NCBI RefSeq assembly: GCF_902459465.1
Contig: NW_022985820.1
Coordinates: 1-64,000 of the forward strand
DNA length: 64,000 bases
Direction of reading: 5' to 3'
Source of the DNA: Asterias rubens
Lineage: Eukaryota > Echinodermata > Asteroidea > Forcipulatida > Asteriidae
Below, one piece after another: positions 11,990 through 25,600 of the stretch. The position numbers were made by a program, and so were the translations under genes. How positions within the stretch are numbered: position 1 is the first letter of the stretch; each line of letters begins with the position of its first letter. The notes below the pieces were generated by a model, which worked only from the letters and a program-made list of their open reading frames with translations, did not search any database and was not told the DNA's origin.

Positions 11990-11990
11990 G

Positions 11991-12784
11991 TTTTGGAAGC
12001 AGAGAGTGAGCATGACGCCCTCTGTTGGTCAAAAACAGCAAATGTTGGCACAGAGCTAAACAATTCATCGAGCAAAGAAACTTGCTAAGTACAGAAAAGT
12101 ATTGCTAAACAGAAATAGGTAACCAGCCAAAGTTACGTTAAGTCTACACTGGTGTGACTTGTGCTTCAACAGCATTTTCAGCAAAACAGCTGTATGAAAT
12201 TTTGCCCTGGTAATTTTCGTCCCCTTTTCGTTTTAGCACTTAACTTTTTAAACACGTGTCAAAACATAAAGCAAATTTCTACCCATTTATTAAGGGAACG
12301 TTCGTGAAACCACCCTCCTTTGGAGTATGCAGCATCAGCAGCCACATTGGCATACAAGCCATTAATCAATCCCATCAGCAAACTCAGCCCTAAACAGGTA
12401 CAAGTAAAGTGTCTAACCAAGGAACGCAAGTGTCATGACCAGATAATTATATAAAACCACCATTTACATTTCCAGCACCATCAGCCGACTAAAACTTGCA
12501 CTTAAAGAGTCAACCATTTCCACTCTCTAGTTCTCATCAAATACACCATCTGACCATGAACGATGAATATATAAAACTAATTTCAGACAAAAATAAAAAG
12601 ATTGATATTTTGATTGATTTTTGTATTTCGTTATATTTAATCAGGGTAGCTCCTGATAGGAATGCATGTACATTGTCATAATGTAATCACAATTAGAAAT
12701 ATTAATATATAAGACTAGGAAAGTGTTTCAGGTGGAAATATTTCTTAGGAGGGTTGGCGCTGGTGTGAAGAATATAATCAATAA
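11991..12784. other. Intergenic DNA, nothing recognised
   Basis: Unique AT-rich sequence between the transposon and the 65-bp satellite. I see no gene, RNA or repeat that I can support. Confidence 0.5.
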
Positions 12785-14410
12785 GAAGTTCCTATTCCCC
12801 ATCTACACATGCTTCATTCCAGTACTGCATCATACCACATCTTATATAAGAAGTTCCTATTCCCCATCTACACATGCTTCATTCCAGTACTGCATCATAC
12901 CACATCTTATATAAGAAGTTCCTATTCCCCATCTACACATGCTTCATTCCAGTACTGCATCTTACCACATCTTATAATTATATGAAGTTCCTATTCCCCA
13001 TCTACACATGCTTCATTCCAGTACTGCATCATACCACATCTTATATAAGAAGTTCCTACTCCCCATCTACACATGCTTCATTCCAGTACTGCATCATACC
13101 ACATCTTATATAAGAAGTTCCTATTCCCCATCTACACATGCTTCATTCCAGTACTGCATCATACCACATCTTATATAAGAAGTTCCTACTCCCCATCTAC
13201 ACATGCTTCATTCCAGTACTGCATCATACCACATCTTATATAAGAAGTTCCTACTCCCCATCTACACATGCTTCATTCCAGTACTGCATCATACCACATC
13301 TTATATAAGAAGTTCCTACTCCCCATCTACACATGCTTCATTCCAGTACTGCATCATACCACATCTTATATAAGAAGTTCCTACTCCCCATCTACACATG
13401 CTTCATTCCAGTACTGCATCATACCACATCTTATATAAGAAGTTCCTACTCCCCATCTACACATGCTTCATTCCAGTACTGCATCATACCACATCTTATA
13501 TAAGAAGTTCCTACTCCCCATCTACACATGATTCATTCCAGTACTGCATCATACCACATCTTATATAAGAAGTTCCTACTCCCCATCTACACATGCTTCA
13601 TTCCAGTACTGCATCATACCACATCTTATATAAGAAGTTCCTATTCCCCATCTACACATGCTTCATTCCAGTACTGCATCATACCACATCTTATATAAGA
13701 AGTTCCTACTCCCCATCTACACATGCTTCATTCCAGTACTGCATCATACCACATCTTATATAAGAAGTTCCTACTCCCCATCTACACATGCTTCATTCCA
13801 GTACTGCATCATACCACATCTTATATAAGAAGTTCCTACTCCCCATCTACACATGCTTCATTCCAGTACTGCATCATACCACATCTTATATAAGAAGTTC
13901 CTACTCCCCATCTACACATGATTCATTCCAGTACTGCATCATACCACATCTTATATAAGAAGTTCCTACTCCCCATCTACACATGCTTCTTTCCAGTACT
14001 GCATCATACCACATCTTATATAAGAAGTTCCTACTCCCCATCTACACATGCTTCATTCCAGTACTGCATCATACCACATCTTATATAAGAAGTTCCTATT
14101 CCCCATCTACACATGCTTCATTCCAGTACTGCATCATACCACATCTTATACAAGAAGTTCCTATTCCCCATCTACACATGCTTCATTCCAGTACTGCATC
14201 ATACCACATCTTATATAAGAAGTTCCTACTCCCCATCTACACATGCTTCATTCCAGTACTGCATCATACCACATCTTTATAAGAAGTTCCTATTCCCCAT
14301 CTACACATGCTTCATTCCAGTACTGCATCATACCACATCTTATATAAGAAGTTCCTACTCCCCATCCACACATGCTTCATTCCAGTACTGCATCATACCA
14401 CATCTTATAC
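12785..14410 (+). repeat. 65-bp tandem repeat, about 25 copies
   Basis: The unit begins GAAGTTCCTA and ends CATCTTATATAA, with starts at 12785, 12850, 12915 and onward. Copies differ mainly at one C/T site (CCTACTCC or CCTATTCC) and a few single bases; two copies share a CATGATTC variant. Short ORFs in the array are frame coincidences, because 65 is not a multiple of three. Confidence 0.95.
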
Positions 14411-16447
14411 TTTATCTTCAGTCTTCATTATGAGGCTATTTACAATGCAAGTTTCATTCTTTCCTTGTCCTTTGCAAACAACTCCTCTATCTTATTTACA
14501 TGCAGCTTCTTACCCTCTTCAGTACTCCCTTCAAACCGTTGCACGCAAAGCAACTTCAAACAGTAGTGCCCTACCTCACCATCAGCCGTTGCACTTTGGT
14601 CAGAAGTACCCCCAAACACCCACTACCAAAAACTCTCAGGAGGTTCAATTGCCTTCATGGGGCTTCTTTCAACAACACCCAAAGTACTACAAATCCCCAG
14701 CAGGTCTCCATGCACCTTGACATAGGTCTTTAGGTCAACACTCTAGGAGTCTTCACTCAAGTACCTTCAAGTTGAGCTCATTTATTTGCCGGAAATATTT
14801 ACTCAGTAGATACACCGATTTCTTTTGCATTTTCTTTTCAGTGGGTGGGTTTGTGAAGTAAACAAGTGGGTACATTCTTCAGTGAGCTAACCAGGCAGAA
14901 AACACCCTGTGCGCAGTAATGGTTCACAGAGGGCTCAATTTTACACTGGACCAAAGTCCAGATTTTTGTTCTTCAATTGAATAATAGATCCTCACTGTGT
15001 AATATTTTAAACCAAAACAAGTCATGTTCAAGTCAAGTCCAATAATTACCTTCAATTCTATTGAGTATTGAAGGATGTATACCAATAAATACAAATGAGG
15101 TAGATCTTCTCATTTGCTGTCTCATAGTGCTTTTCAAATCAAAACAGTTAAACTGCTCTGGTCTTGTTTAGAGAAATTCTGGGCTTGTAAAGATTTCGAG
15201 CAACAAGCCCTTCTTTAGTCTTGTGGATTCAACAAGCCCTTCTTTAGTCTTGTGGATTTTCCACCGAAATTTAAGTCTGGTTTACTAGGCACTAGGCTAC
15301 TAGGCAACCTGTAAAAGTAAAATTAAACACAGAATGACCAAGCAGCGCTTTTAATAACCGCTTTGTACAAATCTTAAAAATTTACCTTCCACAAAAAAAC
15401 AAAAAAAAACAAACCCAAACCTTCTTCAAAAATCTGTCTTTTGTTTTGACACTAGGCATGAGGCAGTCCACTAAAAACAAACAACATACACAGCATACTG
15501 GAATACAAAGTGCACACTTACGGTACATGTTTATTCCGACAAAACTCTACTGTTTAACCATCCAAGTTATTAAAGTGTTTGCAATGTTTGTATAAAAGCA
15601 ATGACGATAATCTCATGGTACAAAAAACAACATTCTAGTAATATGCTCCGACCTCTTAAATGAGTCTTTTAGGTTCAGTTAGACAATAAAAATAATTGCC
15701 AATTAAAGTAAAACTGCTCCTAGACAGGACAACAAATCAAAACCTTGTCTTCAATACCAATACAGACATTTTGAACAATATCTTTTTAGCGCACTTTTGT
15801 GTAGTTCTTATATAAATGACTTCTGATTGGTAAGAACTGGTTGGTAAGAACTCTTTGACAAGTTCTGTAGTAAACTGGAAATTCAATTCTGTTATTGAAA
15901 AAGCTGCAGAATGGAAGTATAACGAGCAGGAAAACTATGATTAAACAAATATTTGAACTGTGGAGTCCCCTAAATGTAAATTGTTCACAAAGCACTGAAA
16001 GTATTGCAGGAAAGTGTTGTAAGAGCATTGAATGCAGCATGATTCGGGCGTGGTTAGAGCGTGGCTTAAATCCCATCAAAGATGGGTCAGCAGAAATCTT
16101 TTGTTTTATCAAATAAATACTTGAGTAGTGAATTTTTTAAAGAATATTTTTGATAAATATTAAGTATATTGGCAAAACTTCTGAATTTGATATCTATCTT
16201 TTATCGACTTTACAAGTAGGCGTCCAATGATAAAATGTCAATTAAAATAAAACTTTCTTTCTTTGTATTATATGCATCTTTGAAAGTGCAATTTCTGTGG
16301 TGTAGTTTCAGAAACTTTGAAACAGAGACAAACTTATTTCTCCGAAAAACATTCTTTCAAAAGAAATGTTTCAAGCTTATCCACATTGTTATACATTGTT
16401 AAAGTACGATGTGGAAGACTAAAAGCATATTGCAAAATATTGATGAG
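14411..16447. other. Intergenic DNA 3' of eEF1G
   Basis: No gene recognised. A 29-bp segment containing CAACAAGCCCTTC is duplicated in tandem at about 15203-15259. Several short ORFs lack family likeness. Confidence 0.5.
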
Positions 16448-16453
16448 TTTATT
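16448..16453 (-). terminator. Candidate polyadenylation signal of eEF1G
   Basis: AATAAA on the minus strand, about 244 nt downstream of the eEF1G stop codon. It is the first canonical hexamer I found after the stop; the cleavage site is not shown. Confidence 0.4.
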
Positions 16454-16696
16454 TCCACTCTTTTCCTGCATTAAACTGATGTGTACCCTACTTGTACAAA
16501 AACAAAGATTAATGAAAACAGTTCAAGATTTGGTAAATAAAACAAAAACAAGGTAAGAGAAGAAAAAAATGATATGTTACTAGACCAACATAGACCAACA
16601 TATATGATTGACCGAAAAATGTATTTTTTTAAAGCAAAATTTTCAGTGCTTTCTGAATTGTTTCTTGGATGTTTCAGTTTTTGTTTGACACTGATC

Positions 16697-19600
16697 TCAC
16701 TTGAATATTTTATAGTCCAGGACCTTCTTCCCATCAAACTCTCCCTCACAGGCGAAGTATTCTGCAACCATCTTCTTTGTTGCTGGAGCATCGACGTCTA
16801 GCTTGGTGAAATTGTAAGATTCTGAATCAACCTGCCAGTCCTCACTCCTCTGTTAAAAGATAAATAAAAAATGAATCAAGACTCAAATGGGATTGGTGCT
16901 TCTACAGTGTATAATGCTATAACTTCCTTAATGAGTTGCCAAACCATTCGTGCGATAAAGGCTTAAGGCAAGGCCCCTTATCGCATGGCCACGACCCTGC
17001 AAGGTTTTAACCGGCCGTTTAAGAACTTGTCGCCTACTCTTTTATTCCCGTTCATAAATGCCCTCATGTTAAAAAGTGAAATAATTTCACAATTATAGAC
17101 AATATGACACTGCTTTTTTTTTGCAAATTTTTCGAAGTTTGCAAATTGTGTTTTGCAAGTCGGTTGGTGTGTTTATGCGCGTCTCCATATATATATTATT
17201 TGCTATTACAAAAAAAAGCTACGAACTGCGTTCCGCATAATTCAAATAGGGAACACAGGCCTCAACCTTTAGCTTCAGAGGGGCAAGGCCACTTGGCCTC
17301 AAAAGCTCTCAAAAAGAAAGGGGCAGCAAGGCCAACTGAAAGGGCACAAAGGCCATTTTCAAACCTTTATTTGTTGATGATTATGTTAAAATACTTTCCA
17401 CTGATTTGAAGACGGTGGTCAACTTTCCACCCCATATTTATTTCATTGTCGCTGAAATTGAATAAAAGTTTAAAAATATCTGTTTCTGAATTATTTACAG
17501 TTTTTTTGCAGCGCTCGAATTGCAAACGATTACCCCAGTAATTAATGTACCCCCTAACCCTTATTCATCGACTTAATTAAACTCCCTTCTGGTCATCTGA
17601 AAACAAATCGTTGCTCCAGAACAAAGAATTGTTGAAAAAATCATACAGAAAAAATATTAAGAAAAATAATTCCCTGCGTGTTAATCTGAAGAAAAAAGAT
17701 CAATTAGTCTCTGGCTCACCACTACCCCAACTCTGCGAGACAAACGAGCCCAACCCACCCCACGCCAACAACCCCCATCATACACCAACAACCCGGAGGC
17801 TCAGCTAAATCCGATGATTTGGAAAAATATTTATTTCTCTTTTTCCCTTCTTTTTTTATATAAATATGATTAAGAAAATTAAAAACGAACCCTCAACCCC
17901 TTAGCACAAAATAATTGGCCTAGCATTTAGCTAAACTTGTAAGTTGTATTTTGCATGCCGGCGTTTATGCCATGCTAGACTGCGCTAAATAATTACTATA
18001 AAAAAAGTAAACAAACGCACCTAATTAAAAAATGCTTCTAAAGTTGGCACTTTGCTACCACTCTAGCCCTTTCGCCTTCCTGCTTATTTTTGCATCTTTT
18101 GTGGGGATGGCATGCTGATTAATCAATAATGAACTTGATGGAGTATGATGATTGCCAAATTAGGGCTCTGCCGTTTGACGTTTTACAATTCCACAAACAT
18201 GTGTACACAAACATGTGTTTGGCAATGAAAAACAAAGTCGCAAGGCAGGCAGATCACTGGTAGTGGTGGGTCACAAACATTAATCCAGTACAAGCCTTGG
18301 ACACCAGCGAAATAGCCAGGGGAAAAACATAGACTGTATCCAACCCCCGGCCGCGCGCCTCCCCCGCCCCATCCGCTACAAATACAGATCTCAATGGACA
18401 AAATCAGTGCGAAAATGCGTAATTTAATGTAGGGACTTGTAGCGAGTTTATACATTGGAGTAGTCTGGTGCTGCGTTTTTAGTAGAAAACAGCTCAACTA
18501 CGTTTGATATGGTTACCATGCCACATTCTCGACACATTTTTTATTGCACACAAGCAGCATTGTGAAAAACTAGTGTGCGGGATCGTACGTACGAATTTTA
18601 CCTCCATATAAATTAAATGGGTCACAATTATAACATTAAATAACTTTTTCGAATAAATAATGTTATGGAATCAATGGAAAAGGGCACGACAGCCAAGTGG
18701 CCGTAAGGTACGTGATTTTTAAAAGGGCTTCACGGCAACTGGCTGGGGCATCGCGGCAATGGCCGCTGTAGAGGTCGAGGCCTGGGAACATTAGCTTTCG
18801 CGCCCAACCACCAAGCCAGTCTGTCTTAAACAGCTTCAGCTGTGTCTTTATCAACCGTTAAAACACCCCCACGTGACGCGCTCTCAACCAATAGGAATAG
18901 TCAAACTGTCTGGGGTATTTATGAATATTTCTTATGTATCTAGGACACGGGGTCTGTCACAGATTGTTACTGACCGTACAGACACGTAAAATCCTAGAGT
19001 TTTAATTTTCCCTACTTTAAAGATGCCATGACCTATAGGTTAAAGGTCACGACACCGAATGTCTGCTTGTAGGGTTAGGTACTATTACAGAAATCCTTTT
19101 TTTGTTTTTAGAGAAGATACTTTGCATCCTTCTCATCAATTATCACTCACAATAAAAAATTGTTGTGCGAGTATAAAAATGTATCTTGCTTTATATAGCT
19201 CAAATGTACACACAAAATCAAAGCTCCCAGAGACTCAACATCGTTACACTGACACAACAAAATTACAATAAAAACATTCACAATGTGTTATTTCTGTAAA
19301 AATGACACCCTAGGAGCTAAATTTTCAGAGGCAAGAAGGTTGCTACAACTCTCAGAAAGAAAAAACAATTATGGTTATGTGTAAAGGACCCAACCTACAC
19401 CAGCATAACTTGAGACTTTTGCACTACATCACTCACACATTACGACATTCTGGTGTTTGCAAAACAAGACACAATTGGATCTAAAGGTACATGTAAATGG
19501 GTCTTTCTTTTCAGCAGGATTTACAATACATACAAATAAACCAAGTTATTTATAAGTCATTTTCTCTAAACAAAACAAACTAGATTTTTAAAGGATTTTG

Positions 19601-22600
19601 GTACTTTTTTTCAAAATGTCCACAGATTTACATTAAACTTACAGGGTTTGAAGATAGTGATAGTGGAAAGCTTCCCTTCAAATATTACTAACTGAGGTTC
19701 TGCAGTTTTTGAGAAATGAGTAAAACAAGACACAAAATAATTTTCGTCTTAGTGAGCATTTTAGCATGTAAACTCCCATTAACCAGTTATGAGATTATAC
19801 CATAATCTTAGCATAACTGGTTAATACGTTTTTACATGCTAAAACTGAGATGAAAATTATTTGTTTTACTCACTTCTCAAAAACTACATTACCTCAGCAA
19901 GTAAAATTTTCAGGGAAGCTTTCTACCATCATTATCTTCAAACTGTGTAAGTTTAATGTAAATCTGTGGAAATTGTGTTTTTCTTTTGTCCTACAAAAAG
20001 TACCCAGACCCTTTAACAAGAACATCATGGTTTGTAAAAAGCAAAAGAGAAACAGTTCTTACAGGACTAACTCAATTCTACGATTTTTAAAGGAAGTGGA
20101 CACTATTGGTAATTGTCAAAGACTAGCCTTCACAGTTAGTGTATCCAATAACAAACCTGTGAAAATTTGAGCTCAATCGGTCATCGAAGTTGCGAGATAA
20201 TAATGAAAGAAAAAAAACCCTTGTCACACAAAGTTGTGTGCGTTTAGATAATAATAATAATAATAAGACTTGTAATGCGCACATATCCACCCTGCTGGGT
20301 GTTCAAGGCGCAGTAAAACCAAAATCAAAACAAAAACAAAACACAAAACAAAGAAAAACAGACACAACCAAATTAGTCATTGAAAACCTGTGACATAAGA
20401 TAAGTTTTGAGAAGAGACTTGAATTTTGCGGTACAAACACAAGATCGAAGATTAAGTGGTAGAGAGTTCCAGATGCATGGCGCGGCTGAAGAAAAAGACC
20501 TGTCACCCCATGAGTGTCGAGACTTGGGTTCAATGAGGAGAAGCATGGAACTTGATTGAAGATTCCTTGATGGAATGTAAACTTGAAGCAGTTCAGAAAT
20601 ATAGATGGTTGATTTTGAGACCTCAAGTTCTAAATCTGAGGTCTCGAAATCAAATTCGTGGAAAATTACTTCTTTCTCGAAAACTATGGCACTTCAGAGG
20701 GAGCCATTTCTCACAATGTTTTATACCATCAACCTCTCCCCATTACTTGTCACCAAGAAAGGTTTTATGCCAATAATTATTATGAGTAATTACCAATAGT
20801 GTCCACTGCCTTTAAGGGTTGGGTGTGGTGGTGGTGGTGGTGGTGGGGGGGGGGGAGATAAAATGCTCAAAGATTACCTCAAAGATTAGATTGTGTCCTC
20901 TCCAGAACCAGATTCCAGAGATGGTGCTGTCGTTGTCTTTCCCAAAGATGATACAAACTGCAAACGAATGCTTTCTTATTCTATCCAGACGCTGGAACAT
21001 TCCTGAGAAGAAAAACAAAACACAAGACTAAAATATGAACTTTCAGTTATGTAAATGTACAAGGCGCCAATATTCATTTAAATTTTTTCTTAGGGTAAAA
21101 CTCGCCATCAAATGGCATTGACTTTTTAAAGTGATAGGGGTAAGTTTAATTAGGAGAGTGTTCCTATTTTATTGTTCAAGTTTCAATAGAAATGAATGTT
21201 AAGTAATCACTCTTAAGATTAATGGCAATAAAAACCTTCGGTGTGATAGTATAAAGCATTTTGAGAAACAATTCACATTAAAGAAATGTGGTTTAAAAAA
21301 AAGATGACAGTTTATATGCTCCAAAATTTGAATCTGCGTAATGCTACTCAGATTGTGTATTCCTGTTTGGATTTTTCTTCCTGCGTGGAGATATTCACTT
21401 TGGACTTCAAGCAATATCTCAAAAACACAACAACCTTTTGAAATTTTCACATGTTGGTTTTGTTGTATGCGTCTACATTTAAATAGGATTAAAACAATCA
21501 AATCCAAAACTAAAGGTGTACTTTGCCTCTAAGTGGCCAGCCAATGATTTCACCAAACTAAAGGTGTACTTTGCCTCTAAGTGGCCAGCCAATGATTTCA
21601 CCAAACTAAAGGTGTACTTTGCCTCTAAGTGGCCAGCCAATGATTTCACCAAACTAAAGGTGTACTTTGCCTCTAAGTGGCCAGCCAATGATTTCACCAA
21701 ACTAAAGGTGTACTTTGCCTCTAAGTGGCCAGCCAATGATTTCACCAAACTAAAGGTGTACTTTGCCTCTAAGTGGCCAGCCAATGATTTCACCAAACTA
21801 AAGGTGTACTTTGCCTCTAAGTGGCCAGCCAATGATTTCACCAAACTAAAGGTGTACTTTGCCTCTAAGTGGCCAGCCAATGATTTCACCAAACTAAAGG
21901 TGTACTTTGCCTCTAAGTGGCCAGCCAATGATTTCACCAAACTAAAGGTGTACTTTGCCTCTAAGTGGCCAGCCAATGATTTCACCAAACTAAAGGTGTA
22001 CTTTGCCTCTAAGTGGCCAGCCAATGATTTCACCAAACTAAAGGTGTACTTTGCCTCTAAGTGGCCAGCCAATGATTTCACCAAACTAAAGGTGTACTTT
22101 GCCTCTAAGTGGCCAGCCAATGATTTCACCAAACTAAAGGTGTACTTTGCCTCTAAGTGGCCAGCCAATGATTTCACCAAACTATTCCTAACTAAGGATT
22201 AATCTTAGGTCTTAAGACGAGTTCAATTACGCATCCACTGTACGACACTGTACGACACATTGAACCCATCCTAAGTTAGGACAAGTTACTCATCAAAACT
22301 CGAGAAAATTTGTGAAATCAGCTGGAGGATGGAAGATGATGTTTCTCAGATCAGCTGGCTCATACAAGGAAATTGTAGCATCTGTTTGGAAAAGAAAAAA
22401 AAACAACTCCAAACTTACCGTTGATGAGGTTACATGACATGAATGACTTCTTAAGTTCCTCAGGGTATTTGTATTCACATTTCCAAATAGAGTACTGCTC
22501 CTTATCAAAGTGTTCCCAGAAGTATGGTACAGAGACAGTCAGGGTGTCTCTGTTAGAGTAGCATCGCTTGAAGGCATCCAAGTCCATCGATCTAAGAAAT

Positions 22601-25600
22601 CAAAGACAATTGGGAGAGGCTTAAGTGGATGAGAAGGGGTTGGGTCTTCTTCTTTAGTGCAGCTTTCATGATTGAAGATAAATGCACTACCAGAAACACT
22701 GGGGCTAACCCTTTCTTTTTGCAATAAGTGTGTACTGGGGTCTTTTACGTGCAGTGATGGATTTTATGTTCATAAATACCTAAGACAGTTATAATCCACT
22801 CTGATTGGTCGAATGGGGTATCACGAGGGGTTGTTTGTTGATATAACACCAGTAAAAAGTGTTGAAACATGGGCGTGACTTGCGAGCTTGCACCTGTGCT
22901 TATAAGACAGTTTCATTCCTATTGGTTGAGAGCAACGGCTGGAACAGTTGTGCCATATCACGCGATACGCACATGCACAGCAATCTCCTCATAAGGAGTT
23001 GTTTACGCGAGGGCCTTACCATTTCATAGCCGGAGGGGTGTTGTGTTGAAAGAAATTATTGAACAATTATAATTTGTGCATTTATTTTTACTTTTTGACC
23101 CATAAGTTTTTTGACCGAAAAGGTATTTACGAATGGATATCAAAGTGTGTTGAATTGGTCTTCAACTAGTGGTTTAAATGTGCCGAGGCCTGGTTCTTGA
23201 TAATTTACCTTGACTTCGTCTTGGTAAAATTATCAAGAACCAGACCTCGGCCTGTTGAAAACCCCTTCACGACACATTGATTCCCTTAGTAACACACAGG
23301 ACCTACAGCTTTATGCCCATCAACACAAAAATGGTTTGTTTTTAACTGCTCGGCCACGACATGCCACAAATAGATCTCATGATCTTTCATATTTCTTGTT
23401 GTCTCTAGGACACGGGGTCTGTCACAGATTGTTACTGACCGTACAGACACGTAAAATCCTAGAGTTTTAATTTTCCCTACTTTAATGATGCCATGACCTA
23501 TAGGTTAAAGGTCACAACACCGAATGTCTGCTTGTAGGGTTAGGTACTATTCATGTCACGTAGGGTTAACAATATTAGCAGAAATCCTTTTCCTGTATTT
23601 AAAGGAGATATTTTGCATCGTTCTCATTGATTAACACTCTTGTTGTGAGAGTGTAAAAAAACGTATCGCGGTTCAAATATCACAAAATCAGAGCTCGCTG
23701 AGATACATGTACGTTACACTGACACAACAAATAACCATAATAAACTTGATATTAAATCAATAGATAACTCAGAGAAGTGAAAAGGAAACATGTTGTTCCG
23801 GTCTTAGCAACACAAGGCACAATCAGATCTCAAGGTACACTTACGGTTCAGGAAGGTCTGCAAATGGGTCTTTCTTAGGGGCTGGTGGAGCTTCACTAGC
23901 AGCCTTCTCCTCAGCCTTGGGCTTCTCTGCTTTCTTCTCCTTTTTGGATTCTTTCTTGTCATCTTTCTTCTTGTCTCCTTTGCCTGAGAGTTCGGCAAAC
24001 TTCTTAGCTGCAGATTGGAATAGCACCATGGTTAAATTCACATGTTAAGAAAAAAATGTGAGTCAACCAGAAATTCAGTATGTGGTAGAGGGTGTCATCC
24101 CAACTCCCCCCCCCCCACCCCAACAATAAATAAAATTAACTTAAAAGTCCCCCCCCCCCCCAACCAAAAGACAGGAAAAGAACTCCTGATATTGTAAGGG
24201 GAAAAATGAAGACACAATAGGGGTGGGGAGGGGGTATACTCTGCCACATATCAAGACTAAATGAGAAATTCACATAAATCACAGTTAATAATTCTTATCA
24301 AATGCCAACACAATTGCATCCAGTGACTGATGGCGTTACAAAAAATAGTTCCTCGTTAATATTAATTTTTCTCTTTCATATTAATTTTGTAAAATGTCTC
24401 TAGGACACGGGGTCTGTCACAGATTGTTACTGACCGTACAGACACGTAAAATCCTAGAGTTTTAATTTTCCCTACTTTAATGATGCCATGACCTATAGGT
24501 TAGATGTCACAACACCGAATGTCTGCTTGTAGGGTTAGTTTCTCATTGTTTGAAATCCTGACAAACCACAAATCTGCAATTGCTTTTTAAACTAACTTCT
24601 AAAATAGCTTGACTTTAGGAAGGACAAATTTGCCCTGCCCCTGACAGAGAGATGACAGTCTGTAAGTAAACCTACCATCAAACTGAGCCATCTTGGTGCA
24701 TAGCTGGACCTCACCAAGGACTGCTTTAAACTCTGGCTGATTCAGCATTGTGTTAAACCACCTGTTCACATTAGTGTATGGAGCACGGAACTGGGGTTCT
24801 AGAACCTGTTCAGTAAATCAACACAATAACTTCATAATTGTGTGATTGAATAATAATAGTTGGATTAAAATGCTATATTTAAAGGCAGTGGACACTATTG
24901 GTAATTACTCTTAATAATTATCAGCATAAAACCTCACTTGGTAATGAGTAATGGGTAGAGGTTGATAGTATAAAACATTGTGAGAAACGGCTCCCTCTGA
25001 AGTGACGTTGTTTTCGAGAAAGAATTAATTTTCTACAAATTTGATTTCGAGACCTCAAGTTTAAAATTTGAGGTCTCGAAATCAAGCATCTGAAAGCACA
25101 CAACTTCGTGTGACAAGGGTGTTTTTATCTTTCATAGTTATCTCGCAACTACGACTACCAATCGAGCTCAAATTTTCACAGCATATGTTGGGATACACCA
25201 AGTGAGAAGACTGGTCTTTGACAATTACCAATAGTGTCCAGTGTCTTTCAAAAAGTTGATTTATTCTTTGCACTCAATGGACTGTGTGTCCTAGGCCCAG
25301 TTTTATGGCTGTTTACCACAACCAAAGAATCGGTGCTTACGGAATTATGTGCTTACATCAAGGTTAAACAGGTTTCATAGATTAACAGGGAATTACTGCT
25401 TGTGTAGGTGCTAAGTCCAAGTTACAAGGCAGTATTCACTTACATAGCTAGCGAAGGAATTCAGTGCTTGCAATGAAAGTGAAGAATAGCAAAAGCACAA
25501 AATTCAGCAGTAATCAGAGCCATGAAATTGGGCCCTGATCTGTTGATACTTCTTTAATATATTTGCCTAAATGTCTCCAGGACACGGGGTCTGTCACAGA

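Larger units (their letters stand above)
1..11990 (+). mobile_element. Giant foldback-type MULE-like DNA transposon
   Basis: An element of about 12 kb. Outer terminal inverted repeats at 13-180 and 11820-11989 match over nearly their whole length. Inside them lie inverted arrays of a 213-bp unit (181-2404 and about 7030-11820), and in the middle one long ORF (2396-5659) encodes a DDE transposase fused to two cysteine proteases. Long inverted repeats built from tandem units are the hallmark of foldback elements such as Drosophila FB/NOF (a MULE relative) and the sea urchin TU elements; that comparison is from family knowledge. No target-site duplication is visible: the bases before 13 and after 11989 differ, and only 12 bases of left flank lie in the window. 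The transposase N-terminus is absent, so this copy is probably not autonomous unless a remote 5' exon exists. Confidence 0.85.

Noticed and set aside
12785..14410. CRISPR-like or other spaced repeats
   Set aside because: The tandem arrays here are head to tail without unique spacers, in an animal genome.
21479..22202. Repetitive ORFs of about 230 codons on both strands
   Set aside because: Artefact of the 48-bp minisatellite; no start context, no family likeness and both strands open.
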